A stretch of DNA of 64,000 nt from an uncultured Lachnospiraceae bacterium (GCA_910585545.1 CAJUFN010000005.1:1-64000), one strand, 5' to 3'; shown: positions 7,380-17,499, counted from the first letter of the stretch. The notes: generated by a model not told the origin, from the letters alone. Made by a program: numbers and translations.

Positions 7380-8654
7380 TTATTTTCCTAATAATTTCTC
7401 TCCTATTTCAAAACAATCGAACGTTGCAAAATAATCTTCCGGTTTTTCTGCACGTCTAATAAGCTGTACGCTTCCATCTTCTTTCAGTAAAAGCTCCGCT
7501 GATTTTAATTTGCCATTATAATTATATCCCATCGCAAATCCATGTGCACCTGTATCGTGGATCAAAAGCAAATCTCCGATTTCTATCTTAGGAAGCATAC
7601 GGTCAATGGCAAATTTGTCGTTATTCTCACAAAGCGAACCGGTAATATCATATTTATGATCACACGCGTCATTTTCTTTTCCCATAACCGTAATATGATG
7701 GTATGCCCCATACATTGCCGGCCGCATAAGGTTTACCGCACACGCGTCACAGCCGATATATTCTTTATATGTATGCTTTTCATGAATTGCCTTTGTCACA
7801 AGACATCCGTATGGTCCCATCATGAAACGTCCAAGTTCGGTATAGATCGCTACGTCGTCCATGCCTGCCGGAGTCAAGATTTCCTCATATACACGTCGCA
7901 CTCCTTCTCCGATGATACGGATATCATTCGGTTCCTGATCCGGCGTATATGGAATTCCGATTCCTCCGGAAAGATTAATGAATTTAATATGTACCCCGGT
8001 TTCTTTTTGCAGCTCTACTGCCAGTTTAAAGAGTGTACGGGCAAGCATCGGATAATATTCATTCGTCACCGTATTGCTTGCCAAAAATGCATGGATTCCG
8101 AAATGTTTTGCGCCTTTTGCTTTTAAAATCTTGAATGCCTCAAAAAGCTGGTCTTTTGTCATACCGTATTTGGAATCTCCCGGATTGTCCATAATATCAT
8201 TGCTGATCTGGAATAATCCTCCCGGATTAAATCGACAGCTGATTGTCTCAGGAATATGACCAATGGTTTTTTCCAGAAAATCAATATGAGTAAAGTCATC
8301 AAGATTAATGATTGCTCCTAATTTATCCGCATAGGCAAACTCTTCTTTTGGTGTAGCATTAGAAGAAAACATAATATCTTCTCCTACTGCCCCAATCGTC
8401 TCGGAAAGCTTAAGCTCTGTATAGGAGGAACAATCACAGCCGCAGCCATATTCTCTTAAAATATTAATAAGAAATGGATTTGGCGTTGCCTTTACCGCAA
8501 AATATTCCTTATATCCTTTATTCCAGGAAAATGCATCCCGAAGTGCCTCCATATTCTTTCGAATTCCTTTTTCATCATAAAGATGAAATGGTGTCGGATA
8601 CTCTTTTGTAATTGCATCTAACTGTTCTTTGGTAACAAATGGTATTTTATTCAT
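7380..8654 (-). CDS. lysA: diaminopimelate decarboxylase
   Basis: A 424-residue fold-type III PLP enzyme that decarboxylates meso-diaminopimelate to L-lysine. The PLP lysine is in YFAVKATPNP (Lys55), the glycine-rich phosphate-binding segment is NLSGGIGIPY, and the C-terminal active-site part includes YIGCDACAVNLMRP and GSLCENND. Length is normal. This is the long-branch form seen in many Clostridia rather than the E. coli type; a related carboxynorspermidine-type decarboxylase is a less likely alternative. The lipoprotein gene follows 12 nt later. Confidence 0.88.
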   Translation of the reverse strand: MNKIPFVTKEQLDAITKEYPTPFHLYDEKGIRKNMEALRDAFSWNKGYKEYFAVKATPNPFLINILREYGCGCDCSSYTELKLSETIGAVGEDIMFSSNATPKEEFAYADKLGAIINLDDFTHIDFLEKTIGHIPETISCRFNPGGLFQISNDIMDNPGDSKYGMTKDQLFEAFKILKAKGAKHFGIHAFLASNTVTNEYYPMLARTLFKLAVELQKETGVHIKFINLSGGIGIPYTPDQEPNDIRIIGEGVRRVYEEILTPAGMDDVAIYTELGRFMMGPYGCLVTKAIHEKHTYKEYIGCDACAVNLMRPAMYGAYHHITVMGKENDACDHKYDITGSLCENNDKFAIDRMLPKIEIGDLLLIHDTGAHGFAMGYNYNGKLKSAELLLKEDGSVQLIRRAEKPEDYFATFDCFEIGEKLLGK

Positions 8655-8737
8655 ATTTTAATAAACTTCCTTCCTCAGTATATTTTTAAATATATTTTCT
8701 TATGACTAGCCTTCAAAATAGAATCTCTTCTGAGCTT

Positions 8738-9601
8738 CTATTTGACATGTTCATGTGTAAACAAATGATCCTGACAATATTCATAATTGCCATTACATTT
8801 CGAACAATAACGGAATTCCAGATCCGGGTTATCAAGCTCGGTTCTTCCGCACACTGCACAACGATGCTTCGCTCCTTGGCTATTCTGGAAATTCTTTTTT
8901 CCTTCATTAACCTGTTTTTTAAATTTATGTTTTCGCGCCATCTCTTTTGGTGTATATGGTTTCACATTTCTGGAACAAAGGAAGAATAAAATGAAGTTAA
9001 ACACCGATGCGATGATTGCTGTTCTTCCTGCCCAACCGCTATGCACAAATGCATTTGCCAGATAAAGAATATCTAAATATCCAATCCATTTTGCTTTAAT
9101 CGGAATCACCATATTCAGCAAAATTCTCATATCCGGAAAGCTGAATGCAAACGCTAAAAATACGGATAGATTTATATAATACGTACTAAATGAAAGTGCC
9201 ATCATACTGGAAAGCAATTCACCATAAACTAGATATAAAATGAAAGCCCCAATGACGGTAAAAAATATCCCCGAAAAAATGTAAAGTGTATATCGGAAAG
9301 AACCCCATGCTCTTTCGACAGAACTGCCGATACTGTAAAAGCAATACAGAATCAATGCAATCCACAGTATATTAAATAAATCCAAACCTCCAATCGCACT
9401 TGGCGGAATGAGCACCCACGAGACCAGACGCCATACCTGTCCCCGAAGGATAGCTGCCGGATCCAGACTGATATAATAAACAAGTGCTGGATTTATCAAC
9501 TCTATCACATACCCTGCAATATAGCAAAGAATAATATAGATAGTCAAATTTGGAACAGAAAATTTGCCAAACTTTCTCTCCAACTTATTTATGATCTTCA
9601 T
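8738..9601 (-). CDS. rhomboid-like membrane protein with C-terminal zinc ribbon
   Basis: A 287-residue protein with about six membrane segments (residues 15-225), arranged like the rhomboid fold, followed by a soluble tail with CAVCGRTEL, CSKCNGNYEYC and terminal histidines that could bind zinc. The rhomboid catalytic GxSG in TM4 is not visible (that segment reads SFSTYYINLSVF), so it is probably a non-proteolytic relative. ATG at 9601 is chosen: AGAAGGAG precedes it, and the ATG at 9643 would coincide with the transcription start of the promoter at 9650-9678. A zinc-binding tail suggests protein or nucleic-acid contact; function unknown. Confidence 0.7.
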   Translation of the reverse strand: MKIINKLERKFGKFSVPNLTIYIILCYIAGYVIELINPALVYYISLDPAAILRGQVWRLVSWVLIPPSAIGGLDLFNILWIALILYCFYSIGSSVERAWGSFRYTLYIFSGIFFTVIGAFILYLVYGELLSSMMALSFSTYYINLSVFLAFAFSFPDMRILLNMVIPIKAKWIGYLDILYLANAFVHSGWAGRTAIIASVFNFILFFLCSRNVKPYTPKEMARKHKFKKQVNEGKKNFQNSQGAKHRCAVCGRTELDNPDLEFRYCSKCNGNYEYCQDHLFTHEHVK

Positions 9602-9649
9602 AATATGCTTTCTCCTTCTGTTCCTAAAGTCTAATTTATTCATGTAGAC

Positions 9650-9678
9650 ATTGTACCTTTTGAATAATTGTTTGTCAA
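9650..9678 (-). promoter_or_regulatory. sigma-A promoter of the rhomboid-like gene
   Basis: TTGACA (9673-9678), 17-nt spacer, TACAAT (9650-9655) on the minus strand. Confidence 0.75.
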
Positions 9679-9710
9679 TTTCCAGGTAAGAATTTACAAC
9701 ATTTTAAGAA

Positions 9711-9739
9711 TTGTGTTTTTAAATATCCTGTCGTATAAT
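9711..9739 (+). promoter_or_regulatory. sigma-A promoter of the activase-like gene
   Basis: TTGTGT (9711-9716), 17-nt spacer, TATAAT (9734-9739). It leaves an untranslated leader of about 105 nt. Confidence 0.55.
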
Positions 9740-9849
9740 GTTAGATAGTGTTTAATGAACACTTATTAATAATAAAGAAGTAACAGCTAGAAATAAACCA
9801 TATACAGTTATTTTGTTTTCATTTTCAGATGTTATAAGGAGTTAAAACT

Positions 9850-12800
9850 ATGAATCAAAGCGAATTATATACACTTGGCATCGATATCGGTTCCACTACT
9901 GTAAAAATCGCTGTTTTAAATGCAAATAACGAGGTACTTTTTTCAGATTACGAGCGTCATTATGCCAATATTCAGGAAACATTATCCGATTTGCTTGGAC
10001 GCGCCATATATAAAGTCGGCTCTGTCTGTGTGTCTCCTGTCATTACAGGTTCTGGCGGACTTACTCTTGCAAACCATCTAGAGATTCCGTTTGTCCAGGA
10101 AGTGATCGCAGTATCCACGGCGCTTCAAAACAGTGCGCCGCAGACCGATGTTGCCATTGAGCTTGGCGGTGAAGACGCAAAAATTATTTATTTTGAAGGC
10201 GGGAACGTAGAGCAGCGTATGAATGGCATCTGCGCTGGCGGTACAGGTTCCTTTATTGACCAGATGGCTTCCCTCTTGCAGACAGATGCCTCTGGGCTCA
10301 ACGAATATGCCAAAAATTACAAAGCATTATATTCTATCGCTGCAAGATGTGGTGTATTTGCAAAATCCGATATTCAACCATTGATCAACGAAGGGGCAAC
10401 GAAGGAAGACCTTGCCGCTTCTATTTTTCAGGCGGTTGTAAACCAGACTATCAGCGGTCTTGCTTGCGGAAAGCCGATTCGCGGACATGTTGCCTTTCTT
10501 GGCGGACCTCTTCACTTTTTATCCGAACTTCGCGAGGCTTTTGTGCGTACATTAAAGTTGGATGATGAACATGCCATCATTCCGCATTATTCTCATTTAT
10601 TCGCGGCAGTGGGTTCCGCGCTCAACTCGAAGAGAAATCTAAAAATTTCTCTTTCCTCTTTGCAGCAAAAACTTGCAGGCAAAATCAAAATGGAATTTGA
10701 AGTAGAGCGTATGGATCCTCTATTTGCTACGGAAAAAGACTATCATGCTTTTATCGATCGTCATGCAAAACACCAGGTGCCTGTTCTTGATTTACATAGC
10801 TATAAAGGAAATGCATACCTTGGTATCGATGCCGGTTCTACCACGACGAAAGCCGCTCTTGTTGCCGAGAATGGTACGTTGCTGTATTCTTTCTACCACA
10901 GCAATGACGGCGATCCGTTAGGTACAAGCATCGCAGCAATCAAAGAAATTTATGCGCAGCTTCCAAAAGATGTGAAGATTGTGCACTCCTGTTCTACCGG
11001 TTACGGTGAAGCGCTTATTAAAGCTGCTCTCTTGCTTGATGAAGGCGAAGTAGAAACTGTTGCACATTATTATGCCGCCTCTTTCTTCGAGCCGGACGTA
11101 GATTGTATTCTTGATATCGGCGGTCAGGATATGAAATGTATCAAAATCAAGAATCAAACGGTAGACAGTGTCCAATTGAACGAGGCTTGTTCCTCCGGAT
11201 GTGGTTCTTTTATCGAAACATTCGCCAAATCCTTGAATTTTAGTGTAGAAGACTTTGCACACGAAGCGTTATTCGCTCATAATCCAATAGACCTTGGAAC
11301 ACGCTGTACCGTCTTTATGAATTCTAAGGTAAAGCAGGCTCAGAAGGAAGGCGCTGAAGTCGCTGATATCTCTGCCGGCCTTGCATATTCTGTGATCAAG
11401 AATGCTTTATTTAAAGTTATTAAGGTTTCCGATGCATCGGAACTAGGCAGACATATTGTCGTTCAAGGCGGTACTTTTTATAATGATGCAGTTCTTAGGA
11501 GTTTTGAACAGATTGCAGACTGCGAAGCAATCCGTCCGGATATTGCCGGAATCATGGGGGCTTTCGGCGCTGCTTTGATTGCAAGAGAACGTTATTCTTT
11601 AAAAGGATGCAAAACAACTTCTATGCTCTCCATCGAAGAAATAGAAGCGCTTGAATACTCTACTACGATGACAAAATGTCATGGATGTACCAACACTTGT
11701 CGTCTGACAATTAACCATTTCAGTGGAGGAAGACGTTTCATCTCCGGCAACCGCTGTGAACGAGGACTTGGAAAAGAAAAGACAGACAACAATCTGCCGA
11801 ATCTTTTCTCTTACAAATCAAAGCGTTATTTTCATTATGAGTCGCTTCCGAAGGAAGAGGCAAAGTACGGTGTTGTAGGTATTCCGCGCGTTTTGAATAT
11901 ATACGAAAACTATCCGTTCTGGCATACGTTTTTTACCAAACTTGGATTCTCGGTCGTACTTTCACCGGCTTCCACGCGAAAAATTTATGAGCTTGGTATC
12001 GACTCTATTCCAAGCGAATCCGAATGTTATCCGGCAAAACTGGCTCACGGTCACGTACAATGGCTAATCAATGAAGGTGTACCTTTTATTTTCTATCCTT
12101 GTATTCCTTATGAACGTCAGGAATTTGCGGATGCCAACAACCACTATAACTGCCCAATCGTAACCTCTTATGCAGAAAATATTAAAAACAATATGGATAC
12201 GATCATAAACGGCGAGATAAAATTCAGCAATCCATTTATGTCATTCAAAGACGAAAATACTTTGACAGAACGATTGACAGAAGAGTTCTCAAAGGAATTT
12301 CAAATTCCTGCATCGGATATAAAAACTGCCGTTCATCTTGCCTGGAGAGAATTGGAAAGCGCTCGTGATGATATTCGTAAAAAGGGAGAAGAAACCCTTG
12401 CTTATCTTAAACAAACTGGAAAACGGGGCATTGTTCTTGCCGGACGTCCATATCATATCGACCCGGAAGTCAATCATGGTATTCCGGAACTGATTAATTC
12501 TTATGATATTGCCGTACTGACTGAGGACAGCATTTCGCATTTAAAGCCGGTGGAACGTCCGCTCATTGTCATGGACCAATGGATGTACCATTCTCGCTTG
12601 TATGCAGCAGCAAACTTTGTAAAAACAACAGAGAATCTGGATTTGATCCAGCTTAATTCTTTCGGATGTGGTCTGGATGCTGTCACAACAGATGCTGTTT
12701 CCGACATCCTCACCAAATCCGGAAAGATTTATACGTCCTTGAAAATTGATGAAGTAAATAACTTAGGTGCCGCAAGAATCCGTATACGTTCTTTGCTTGC

Positions 12801-14094
12801 TGCTATCCGTGTGCGAGAACAGAAAAAAATCCAGCGCGAAATCAAACCTTCATCAATTGCAAAAGTTGCATTTACAAAAGAGATGCGTAAGAATTACACG
12901 ATTCTTTGCCCGCAGATGTCACCGATTCACTTTGACCTGATCGAACCTGCAATGCGTATGAGCGGCTATAATCTGGTAATCCTGCCTGACAGTAAACAGG
13001 CGGTCAATGTTGGTTTAAAATACGTCAACAATGATGCTTGCTATCCGTCACTCATCGTTGTCGGGCAATTGATGGAAGCTGTTTTGTCCGGCAAATATGA
13101 TACCGATAAGCTCGCACTTATTATTACGCAAACCGGAGGTGGGTGCCGCGCTACAAATTACATCGGCTTCATCCGCCGTGCACTCGAAAAAGCTGGATAT
13201 CCGCATATTCCAGTTATCTCATTGAACCTAAGCGGACTTGAAAATAATCCAGGATTTAAACTTACTGTTCCGCTTGCAATGCGCATCGTATACAGCGCTG
13301 TCTTCGGTGATATTTTTATGCGTTGCGTTTACCGTATGCGTCCATACGAAAAAGTTGCCGGTTCTGCTAATGCTATGCATGAAAAATGGAAAAAAATCTG
13401 TATTAAATTTTTGTCCAAAAAATATCCGGGAATAGGTGAATTTAAACGTATTTGTAAAGGAATCATCCGTGATTTTGATAATCTTCCAATTAACGATATC
13501 GAAAAACCTCGTGTCGGAATCGTCGGGGAGATTCTTGTAAAATTTTCACCCCTTGCCAACAACTACCTCGTTAGCCTGCTTGAGCAAGAAGGCGCCGAAG
13601 CTGTCATGCCTGATTTGGTAGACTTCTTCCTTTATTGTTTCTATAATCAGAATTTTAAAGCCGAAAAGCTTGGCATGAAAAAATCTTCCGCCACAAAAGC
13701 GAATTGGGGAATCCGAGTTTTAGAATGGCTTCGCAGCGCTGCTGTCGAAGAATTCAAACGGAGTAAACATTTTGATAGACCTGCCAAGATCCAAAACCTT
13801 GCAGGGATGGCCGAAGAAATCGTCTCTCTCGGAAATCAGACTGGCGAAGGCTGGTTCTTGACCGGTGAAATGTTAGAGTTGATACACAACGACGTAACAA
13901 ATATCGTATGCACACAGCCATTTGGCTGCCTGCCAAACCACGTCGTTGGAAAAGGCGTTATCAAAGAACTGCGCCGTCACTATCCAGACTCCAATATCGT
14001 GGCTATTGACTATGATCCAGGCGCCAGCGAAGTAAATCAGCTCAATCGTATCAAATTAATGTTGTCAACCGCATTCAAGAAAATTGAAGTTTAG
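9850..14094 (+). CDS. 2-hydroxyacyl-CoA dehydratase activase-like protein (BadF/HgdC family, giant form)
   Basis: A 1414-residue cytoplasmic protein. Two ASKHA ATPase modules are visible, one starting at LGIDIGSTTVKIAVL (residues 9-23) and one at LGIDAGSTTTKAAL (about 325). Each has a conserved cysteine segment (GICAGGTGSF near 127; EACSSGCGSF near 445) like that of the HgdC/BadF activators that hold a [4Fe-4S] cluster between two copies. A Cys-rich segment (CHGCTNTCRL, near 610) and a long C-terminal region related to dehydratase subunits (DUF2229/HgdB-like) follow. In the family, ATP hydrolysis drives an electron to a very low potential. No dehydratase genes adjoin, so the partner is unknown; the C-terminal half may itself be it. 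Confidence 0.85.
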   Translation: MNQSELYTLGIDIGSTTVKIAVLNANNEVLFSDYERHYANIQETLSDLLGRAIYKVGSVCVSPVITGSGGLTLANHLEIPFVQEVIAVSTALQNSAPQTDVAIELGGEDAKIIYFEGGNVEQRMNGICAGGTGSFIDQMASLLQTDASGLNEYAKNYKALYSIAARCGVFAKSDIQPLINEGATKEDLAASIFQAVVNQTISGLACGKPIRGHVAFLGGPLHFLSELREAFVRTLKLDDEHAIIPHYSHLFAAVGSALNSKRNLKISLSSLQQKLAGKIKMEFEVERMDPLFATEKDYHAFIDRHAKHQVPVLDLHSYKGNAYLGIDAGSTTTKAALVAENGTLLYSFYHSNDGDPLGTSIAAIKEIYAQLPKDVKIVHSCSTGYGEALIKAALLLDEGEVETVAHYYAASFFEPDVDCILDIGGQDMKCIKIKNQTVDSVQLNEACSSGCGSFIETFAKSLNFSVEDFAHEALFAHNPIDLGTRCTVFMNSKVKQAQKEGAEVADISAGLAYSVIKNALFKVIKVSDASELGRHIVVQGGTFYNDAVLRSFEQIADCEAIRPDIAGIMGAFGAALIARERYSLKGCKTTSMLSIEEIEALEYSTTMTKCHGCTNTCRLTINHFSGGRRFISGNRCERGLGKEKTDNNLPNLFSYKSKRYFHYESLPKEEAKYGVVGIPRVLNIYENYPFWHTFFTKLGFSVVLSPASTRKIYELGIDSIPSESECYPAKLAHGHVQWLINEGVPFIFYPCIPYERQEFADANNHYNCPIVTSYAENIKNNMDTIINGEIKFSNPFMSFKDENTLTERLTEEFSKEFQIPASDIKTAVHLAWRELESARDDIRKKGEETLAYLKQTGKRGIVLAGRPYHIDPEVNHGIPELINSYDIAVLTEDSISHLKPVERPLIVMDQWMYHSRLYAAANFVKTTENLDLIQLNSFGCGLDAVTTDAVSDILTKSGKIYTSLKIDEVNNLGAARIRIRSLLAAIRVREQKKIQREIKPSSIAKVAFTKEMRKNYTILCPQMSPIHFDLIEPAMRMSGYNLVILPDSKQAVNVGLKYVNNDACYPSLIVVGQLMEAVLSGKYDTDKLALIITQTGGGCRATNYIGFIRRALEKAGYPHIPVISLNLSGLENNPGFKLTVPLAMRIVYSAVFGDIFMRCVYRMRPYEKVAGSANAMHEKWKKICIKFLSKKYPGIGEFKRICKGIIRDFDNLPINDIEKPRVGIVGEILVKFSPLANNYLVSLLEQEGAEAVMPDLVDFFLYCFYNQNFKAEKLGMKKSSATKANWGIRVLEWLRSAAVEEFKRSKHFDRPAKIQNLAGMAEEIVSLGNQTGEGWFLTGEMLELIHNDVTNIVCTQPFGCLPNHVVGKGVIKELRRHYPDSNIVAIDYDPGASEVNQLNRIKLMLSTAFKKIEV

Positions 14095-14100
14095 TAAATA

Positions 14101-14155
14101 TGTCGTAGGCGTCAGAGGCTTTTTAAAAACCCTCTGACGCCTACGACATATTTTT
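14101..14155 (+). terminator. terminator of the activase-like gene
   Basis: An 18-bp perfect stem (14101-14118 with 14131-14148) around CTTTTTAAAAAC, followed by TATTTTTC. It begins 7 nt after the stop codon. Confidence 0.85.
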
Positions 14156-14257
14156 CTCTACATATCTACAATTTTTTCTTGTTTTTCTATTTTCACTACT
14201 ATATATTGTATTTCGTTATTTTTTCATCCTGATTTTTCTCTCCTTGTCTATTTTGCA

Positions 14258-14297
14258 CAAAAAATGTGTGCAATCCATTATGAATTACACACATTTT
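14258..14297 (-). terminator. terminator of the aminotransferase gene
   Basis: On the minus strand AAAATGTGTG pairs with CACACATTTT, and the T-run continues past the stem. It lies 25 nt downstream of the aminotransferase stop. Confidence 0.65.
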
Positions 14298-14321
14298 ACC
14301 ATTTTCTATGTCGCCCTAATT

Positions 14322-15608
14322 TTATAAATTTCCTAACAATTTATCAATACTAGCTAATTTTACACTTAAAACAAAAATTTCTGTTGCTGTTGCAAGTTCT
14401 TCCAGTGTCGGATAAGATGGTGCAATACGGATATTGCTATCTTTTGGATCTTTTCCATACGGGAATGTCGCTCCTGCGCCTGTCATCACAACGCCTGCTT
14501 CTTTTGCTCTTGCTACGATTGCTTTGGCACATCCTTCCATTGAATCAAAAGAGATAAAATATCCTCCGCGCGGTGCAATCCAGGAACCGATTTCCAATCC
14601 GGCAAGTTCTCTTTCTAACGTCTCAAGAACCTTATCAAACTTCGGTCTTAAAATTTCTGCATGCTTTTCCATATGCATTACCATTCCGTAGATATCTCCG
14701 AAAAATCTTGCATGGCGAAGCTGATTTAATTTGTCATGACCAATGGTCTGAATCTGCATCTGTTTACGGATTGCCACAAGATTCGCATCAGACGCAGCGA
14801 TTGCTCCAATACCAGAACCTGGAAAACTGATTTTTGATGTAGATGCAAATTTATATACCATATCCGGATTACCTGCTTTTTTACATTCCATAAGAATTTC
14901 AACCAGATAATCTTGTTTATCTGCATAAAGATGATGGATTCCATATGCATTATCCCAAAAAATACGAAAATCTTTTGCTGCTGGTTTCAAGCATGCAAAA
15001 CGATGCACCGTTTCATCTGAATATGTGATCCCCTGTGGATTGGAATATTTTGGAACGCACCAGATTCCTTTGATCGAATCATCTTCTGCCACAAGCTTCT
15101 CTACAATGTCCATATCCGGTCCGGTCGGCGTCATCGGTACATTTACCATTTCGATTCCAAAATGCTCCGTAATTGCAAAATGTCTGTCATAACCTGGTAC
15201 CGGGCAAAGGAATTTTACCTTATCTAACTTGCACCACGGAGTACTTCCCATAACTCCATGCGTCATAGAACGCGCAATCGTATCGTACATTACATTCAAA
15301 CTAGAATTACCAAAGATAACAATATTCTCTCTTGGAACCTCCATCATATCTGCCAGAAGCTGTTTTGCTTCACGAATACCATCAAGAACGCCATAATTTC
15401 TACAATCTACGCCCTCCTCACAGCTAAGATCGGATTCGCTGGTCAATACATCCATCATTCCCATAGACAGATTCAATTGTGCCATGGACGGTTTGCCACG
15501 GGACATATCCAGTTTCAAACCTTTTGCCTTTACTTCTTCAAATTCTTGTTCCAGCTCACTTTTAAGCTCCATCAATTCTTCCACACTCATATCTTTATAT
15601 GCCGTCAT
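14322..15608 (-). CDS. PLP-dependent class I/II aminotransferase (Aminotran_MocR type)
   Basis: A 428-residue fold-type I PLP enzyme. DMSRGKPSMAQLNLSM lies near the N-terminus, the Lys-containing segment FASTSKISFPGSGIGA around residues 260-275, and DNAYGIHHL near 220. This is the subgroup of aspartate/aromatic-type aminotransferases common in Clostridia and Actinobacteria (PF12897-like). It is not a MocR regulator: no N-terminal DNA-binding domain is present. The amino donor is uncertain, with aspartate or alanine most likely. ATG at 15608 follows GGAGGG by 7 nt; the open frame back to a GTG at 15623 is rejected. Confidence 0.85.
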   Translation of the reverse strand: MTAYKDMSVEELMELKSELEQEFEEVKAKGLKLDMSRGKPSMAQLNLSMGMMDVLTSESDLSCEEGVDCRNYGVLDGIREAKQLLADMMEVPRENIVIFGNSSLNVMYDTIARSMTHGVMGSTPWCKLDKVKFLCPVPGYDRHFAITEHFGIEMVNVPMTPTGPDMDIVEKLVAEDDSIKGIWCVPKYSNPQGITYSDETVHRFACLKPAAKDFRIFWDNAYGIHHLYADKQDYLVEILMECKKAGNPDMVYKFASTSKISFPGSGIGAIAASDANLVAIRKQMQIQTIGHDKLNQLRHARFFGDIYGMVMHMEKHAEILRPKFDKVLETLERELAGLEIGSWIAPRGGYFISFDSMEGCAKAIVARAKEAGVVMTGAGATFPYGKDPKDSNIRIAPSYPTLEELATATEIFVLSVKLASIDKLLGNL

Positions 15609-15642
15609 ACTAAAACCCTCCACTTACTTTTCACTGTTTGTT

Positions 15643-15671
15643 ATTCTATACGCTTTGTGACTTTTCGTCAA
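15643..15671 (-). promoter_or_regulatory. sigma-A promoter of the aminotransferase gene
   Basis: TTGACG (15666-15671), 17-nt spacer, TAGAAT (15643-15648) on the minus strand. Confidence 0.7.
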
Positions 15672-15778
15672 GTGTTTCCTGCAAAAAACAAAGAAAAATA
15701 TTATATTTTCCGCTATTTTTGCAATAAAATTGAATTCCCCGAATGTGTTTCATTCATTTCATCGCTCATTCATGCAAA

Positions 15779-15815
15779 TTGGGGACGCAGCTTTTTAGAA
15801 AAGCTGCGTCCCCAA
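15779..15815 (-). terminator. 17-bp perfect hairpin downstream of gpmI
   Basis: TTGGGGACGCAGCTTTT (15779-15795) pairs perfectly with 15799-15815 around a 3-nt loop. It lies 26 nt after the gpmI stop. A related hairpin with compensating base changes is at 61914-61946. Confidence 0.65.
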
Positions 15816-15840
15816 TTCAAAACTAATTTATCCTTTTTGA

Positions 15841-17379
15841 TTATTTTACAAGAAGTGATGTTCCTGTCATTTCTTTTGGCTGTTCCATTCCCATAAGCGC
15901 AATCAATGTCGGTGCGATATCTGCAAGACATCCGCCTTCTCTTAATCCATATGCCGGATCTGCATTGACAAGAATAAATGGTACTTCATTCGTTGTGTGC
16001 GCTGTAAATGGCTCATTTGTATCATAATCAACAAGCTGTTCTGCATTTCCATGGTCTGCACAGATAAACATCTGTCCGTCAACTTCTTTGATTGCTTCCA
16101 CAGTTCTGCCCACACACGCATCCACAGCTTCAATTGCCTTAATCGCTGCTGTTTCCACACCTGTATGACCTACCATATCCGGATTTGCAAAATTGATAAT
16201 GATTACATCATATTTATCTGATTTGATTGCTTCCACTAATTTATCACAAACCTCCGGAGCACTCATCTCTGGCTGCAAATCATAAGTTGCTACCTTTGGA
16301 GATTTTACAAGAATTCTATCTTCTCCGGCATTTGGTTCTTCTACACCGCCATTGAAGAAGAACGTTACATGTGCATATTTTTCTGTCTCGGCAATTCTTG
16401 CCTGCGTCAAGTTATTCGCTGCAAGAAATTCACCAAATGTATTCGTAATTTCTGTTTTACGGAACGCCACAAGCTTATTTTCAATTGTCACATCATACTC
16501 TGTGAAACATACATATGTTGTTTTAACTCTTTCTCCTCTGTCAAATCCCGTAAATGCATCATCACAAAATACTCTCGTAATCTCTCTCGCACGGTCCGGA
16601 CGGAAATTAAAGAAAATAATAGAATCATTATCTTTAATCGTTGCTACCGGAGCACCGTCTTTTGTGATCACTGTTGGCATTACGAATTCATCTGTCTTAT
16701 CATCATCATAAGAATTCTGCACTGCCTGCACTGCACAGTCACAGGTCACACCTTCCCCTTTTACCATTGCATTATATGCCAGTTCTACACGATCCCATCT
16801 GTTATCACGGTCCATTGCATAATAACGTCCCATCACAGATGCTACTTCACCGACACCGATTTCTTTCATCTTTTCAACAAGCTCTGCCACGTAATCCTTA
16901 CCAGATGCCGGCGGAGTGTCACGTCCATCTAAAAAGCAATGTACATAGACTTTCTCAAGGCCTTGCTTTTTCGCAAGTTCCAACAAACCGTAAATATGAG
17001 TATTGTGACTGTGTACACCTCCATCAGACACAAGTCCGTACATATGAAGTGCACTGTTATTATCTTTTGCATTCTTACATGCTGCAAGAAGCGCTTCATT
17101 CTCGAAGAAATCTCCATCCTGAATTGCTTTTGTGATTTTTGTCAGATCCTGGTATACGATACGTCCTGCTCCCATATTAAGATGTCCAACTTCGGAATTA
17201 CCCATCTGTCCATCCGGAAGTCCTACCGCCATACCGCTTGCATTTCCCCTCACAAATGGGTATTCTGCCATTAATTTATCCATAACCGGAGTTTTTGCTT
17301 CTGCCACAGCATTGCCTTCGGTCTTTTCATTTAATCCATATCCATCTAAAATCATTAAAACTGTAGGTTTTTTGCTCAT
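15841..17379 (-). CDS. gpmI: 2,3-bisphosphoglycerate-independent phosphoglycerate mutase
   Basis: A 512-residue alkaline-phosphatase-superfamily enzyme interconverting 3- and 2-phosphoglycerate in glycolysis. The N-terminal metal site is in LMILDGYGLN, the phosphoserine segment is GQMGNSEVGHLNMGAGR (residues 58-74), and the C-terminal metal ligands are in NPDMVGHTGV and CADHGNAEQ. Manganese dependence is typical of the family. Length is exactly that expected. It stands alone with its own promoter and a downstream hairpin rather than within a glycolytic operon. Confidence 0.97.
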   Translation of the reverse strand: MSKKPTVLMILDGYGLNEKTEGNAVAEAKTPVMDKLMAEYPFVRGNASGMAVGLPDGQMGNSEVGHLNMGAGRIVYQDLTKITKAIQDGDFFENEALLAACKNAKDNNSALHMYGLVSDGGVHSHNTHIYGLLELAKKQGLEKVYVHCFLDGRDTPPASGKDYVAELVEKMKEIGVGEVASVMGRYYAMDRDNRWDRVELAYNAMVKGEGVTCDCAVQAVQNSYDDDKTDEFVMPTVITKDGAPVATIKDNDSIIFFNFRPDRAREITRVFCDDAFTGFDRGERVKTTYVCFTEYDVTIENKLVAFRKTEITNTFGEFLAANNLTQARIAETEKYAHVTFFFNGGVEEPNAGEDRILVKSPKVATYDLQPEMSAPEVCDKLVEAIKSDKYDVIIINFANPDMVGHTGVETAAIKAIEAVDACVGRTVEAIKEVDGQMFICADHGNAEQLVDYDTNEPFTAHTTNEVPFILVNADPAYGLREGGCLADIAPTLIALMGMEQPKEMTGTSLLVK

Positions 17380-17426
17380 CGCTTTTCTCCTCTTTCCTAA
17401 TTTTTAAGTTTTTTCTGCCAACTTTC

Positions 17427-17455
17427 ATTCTACATGATTTTTTTTCTCCTTGCAA
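17427..17455 (-). promoter_or_regulatory. sigma-A promoter of gpmI
   Basis: TTGCAA (17450-17455), 17-nt spacer, TAGAAT (17427-17432) on the minus strand. Confidence 0.55.
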
Positions 17456-17499
17456 GACACCCGTCTAAAAAATGTCAATCATAGGTAAAATTCTTTTTC

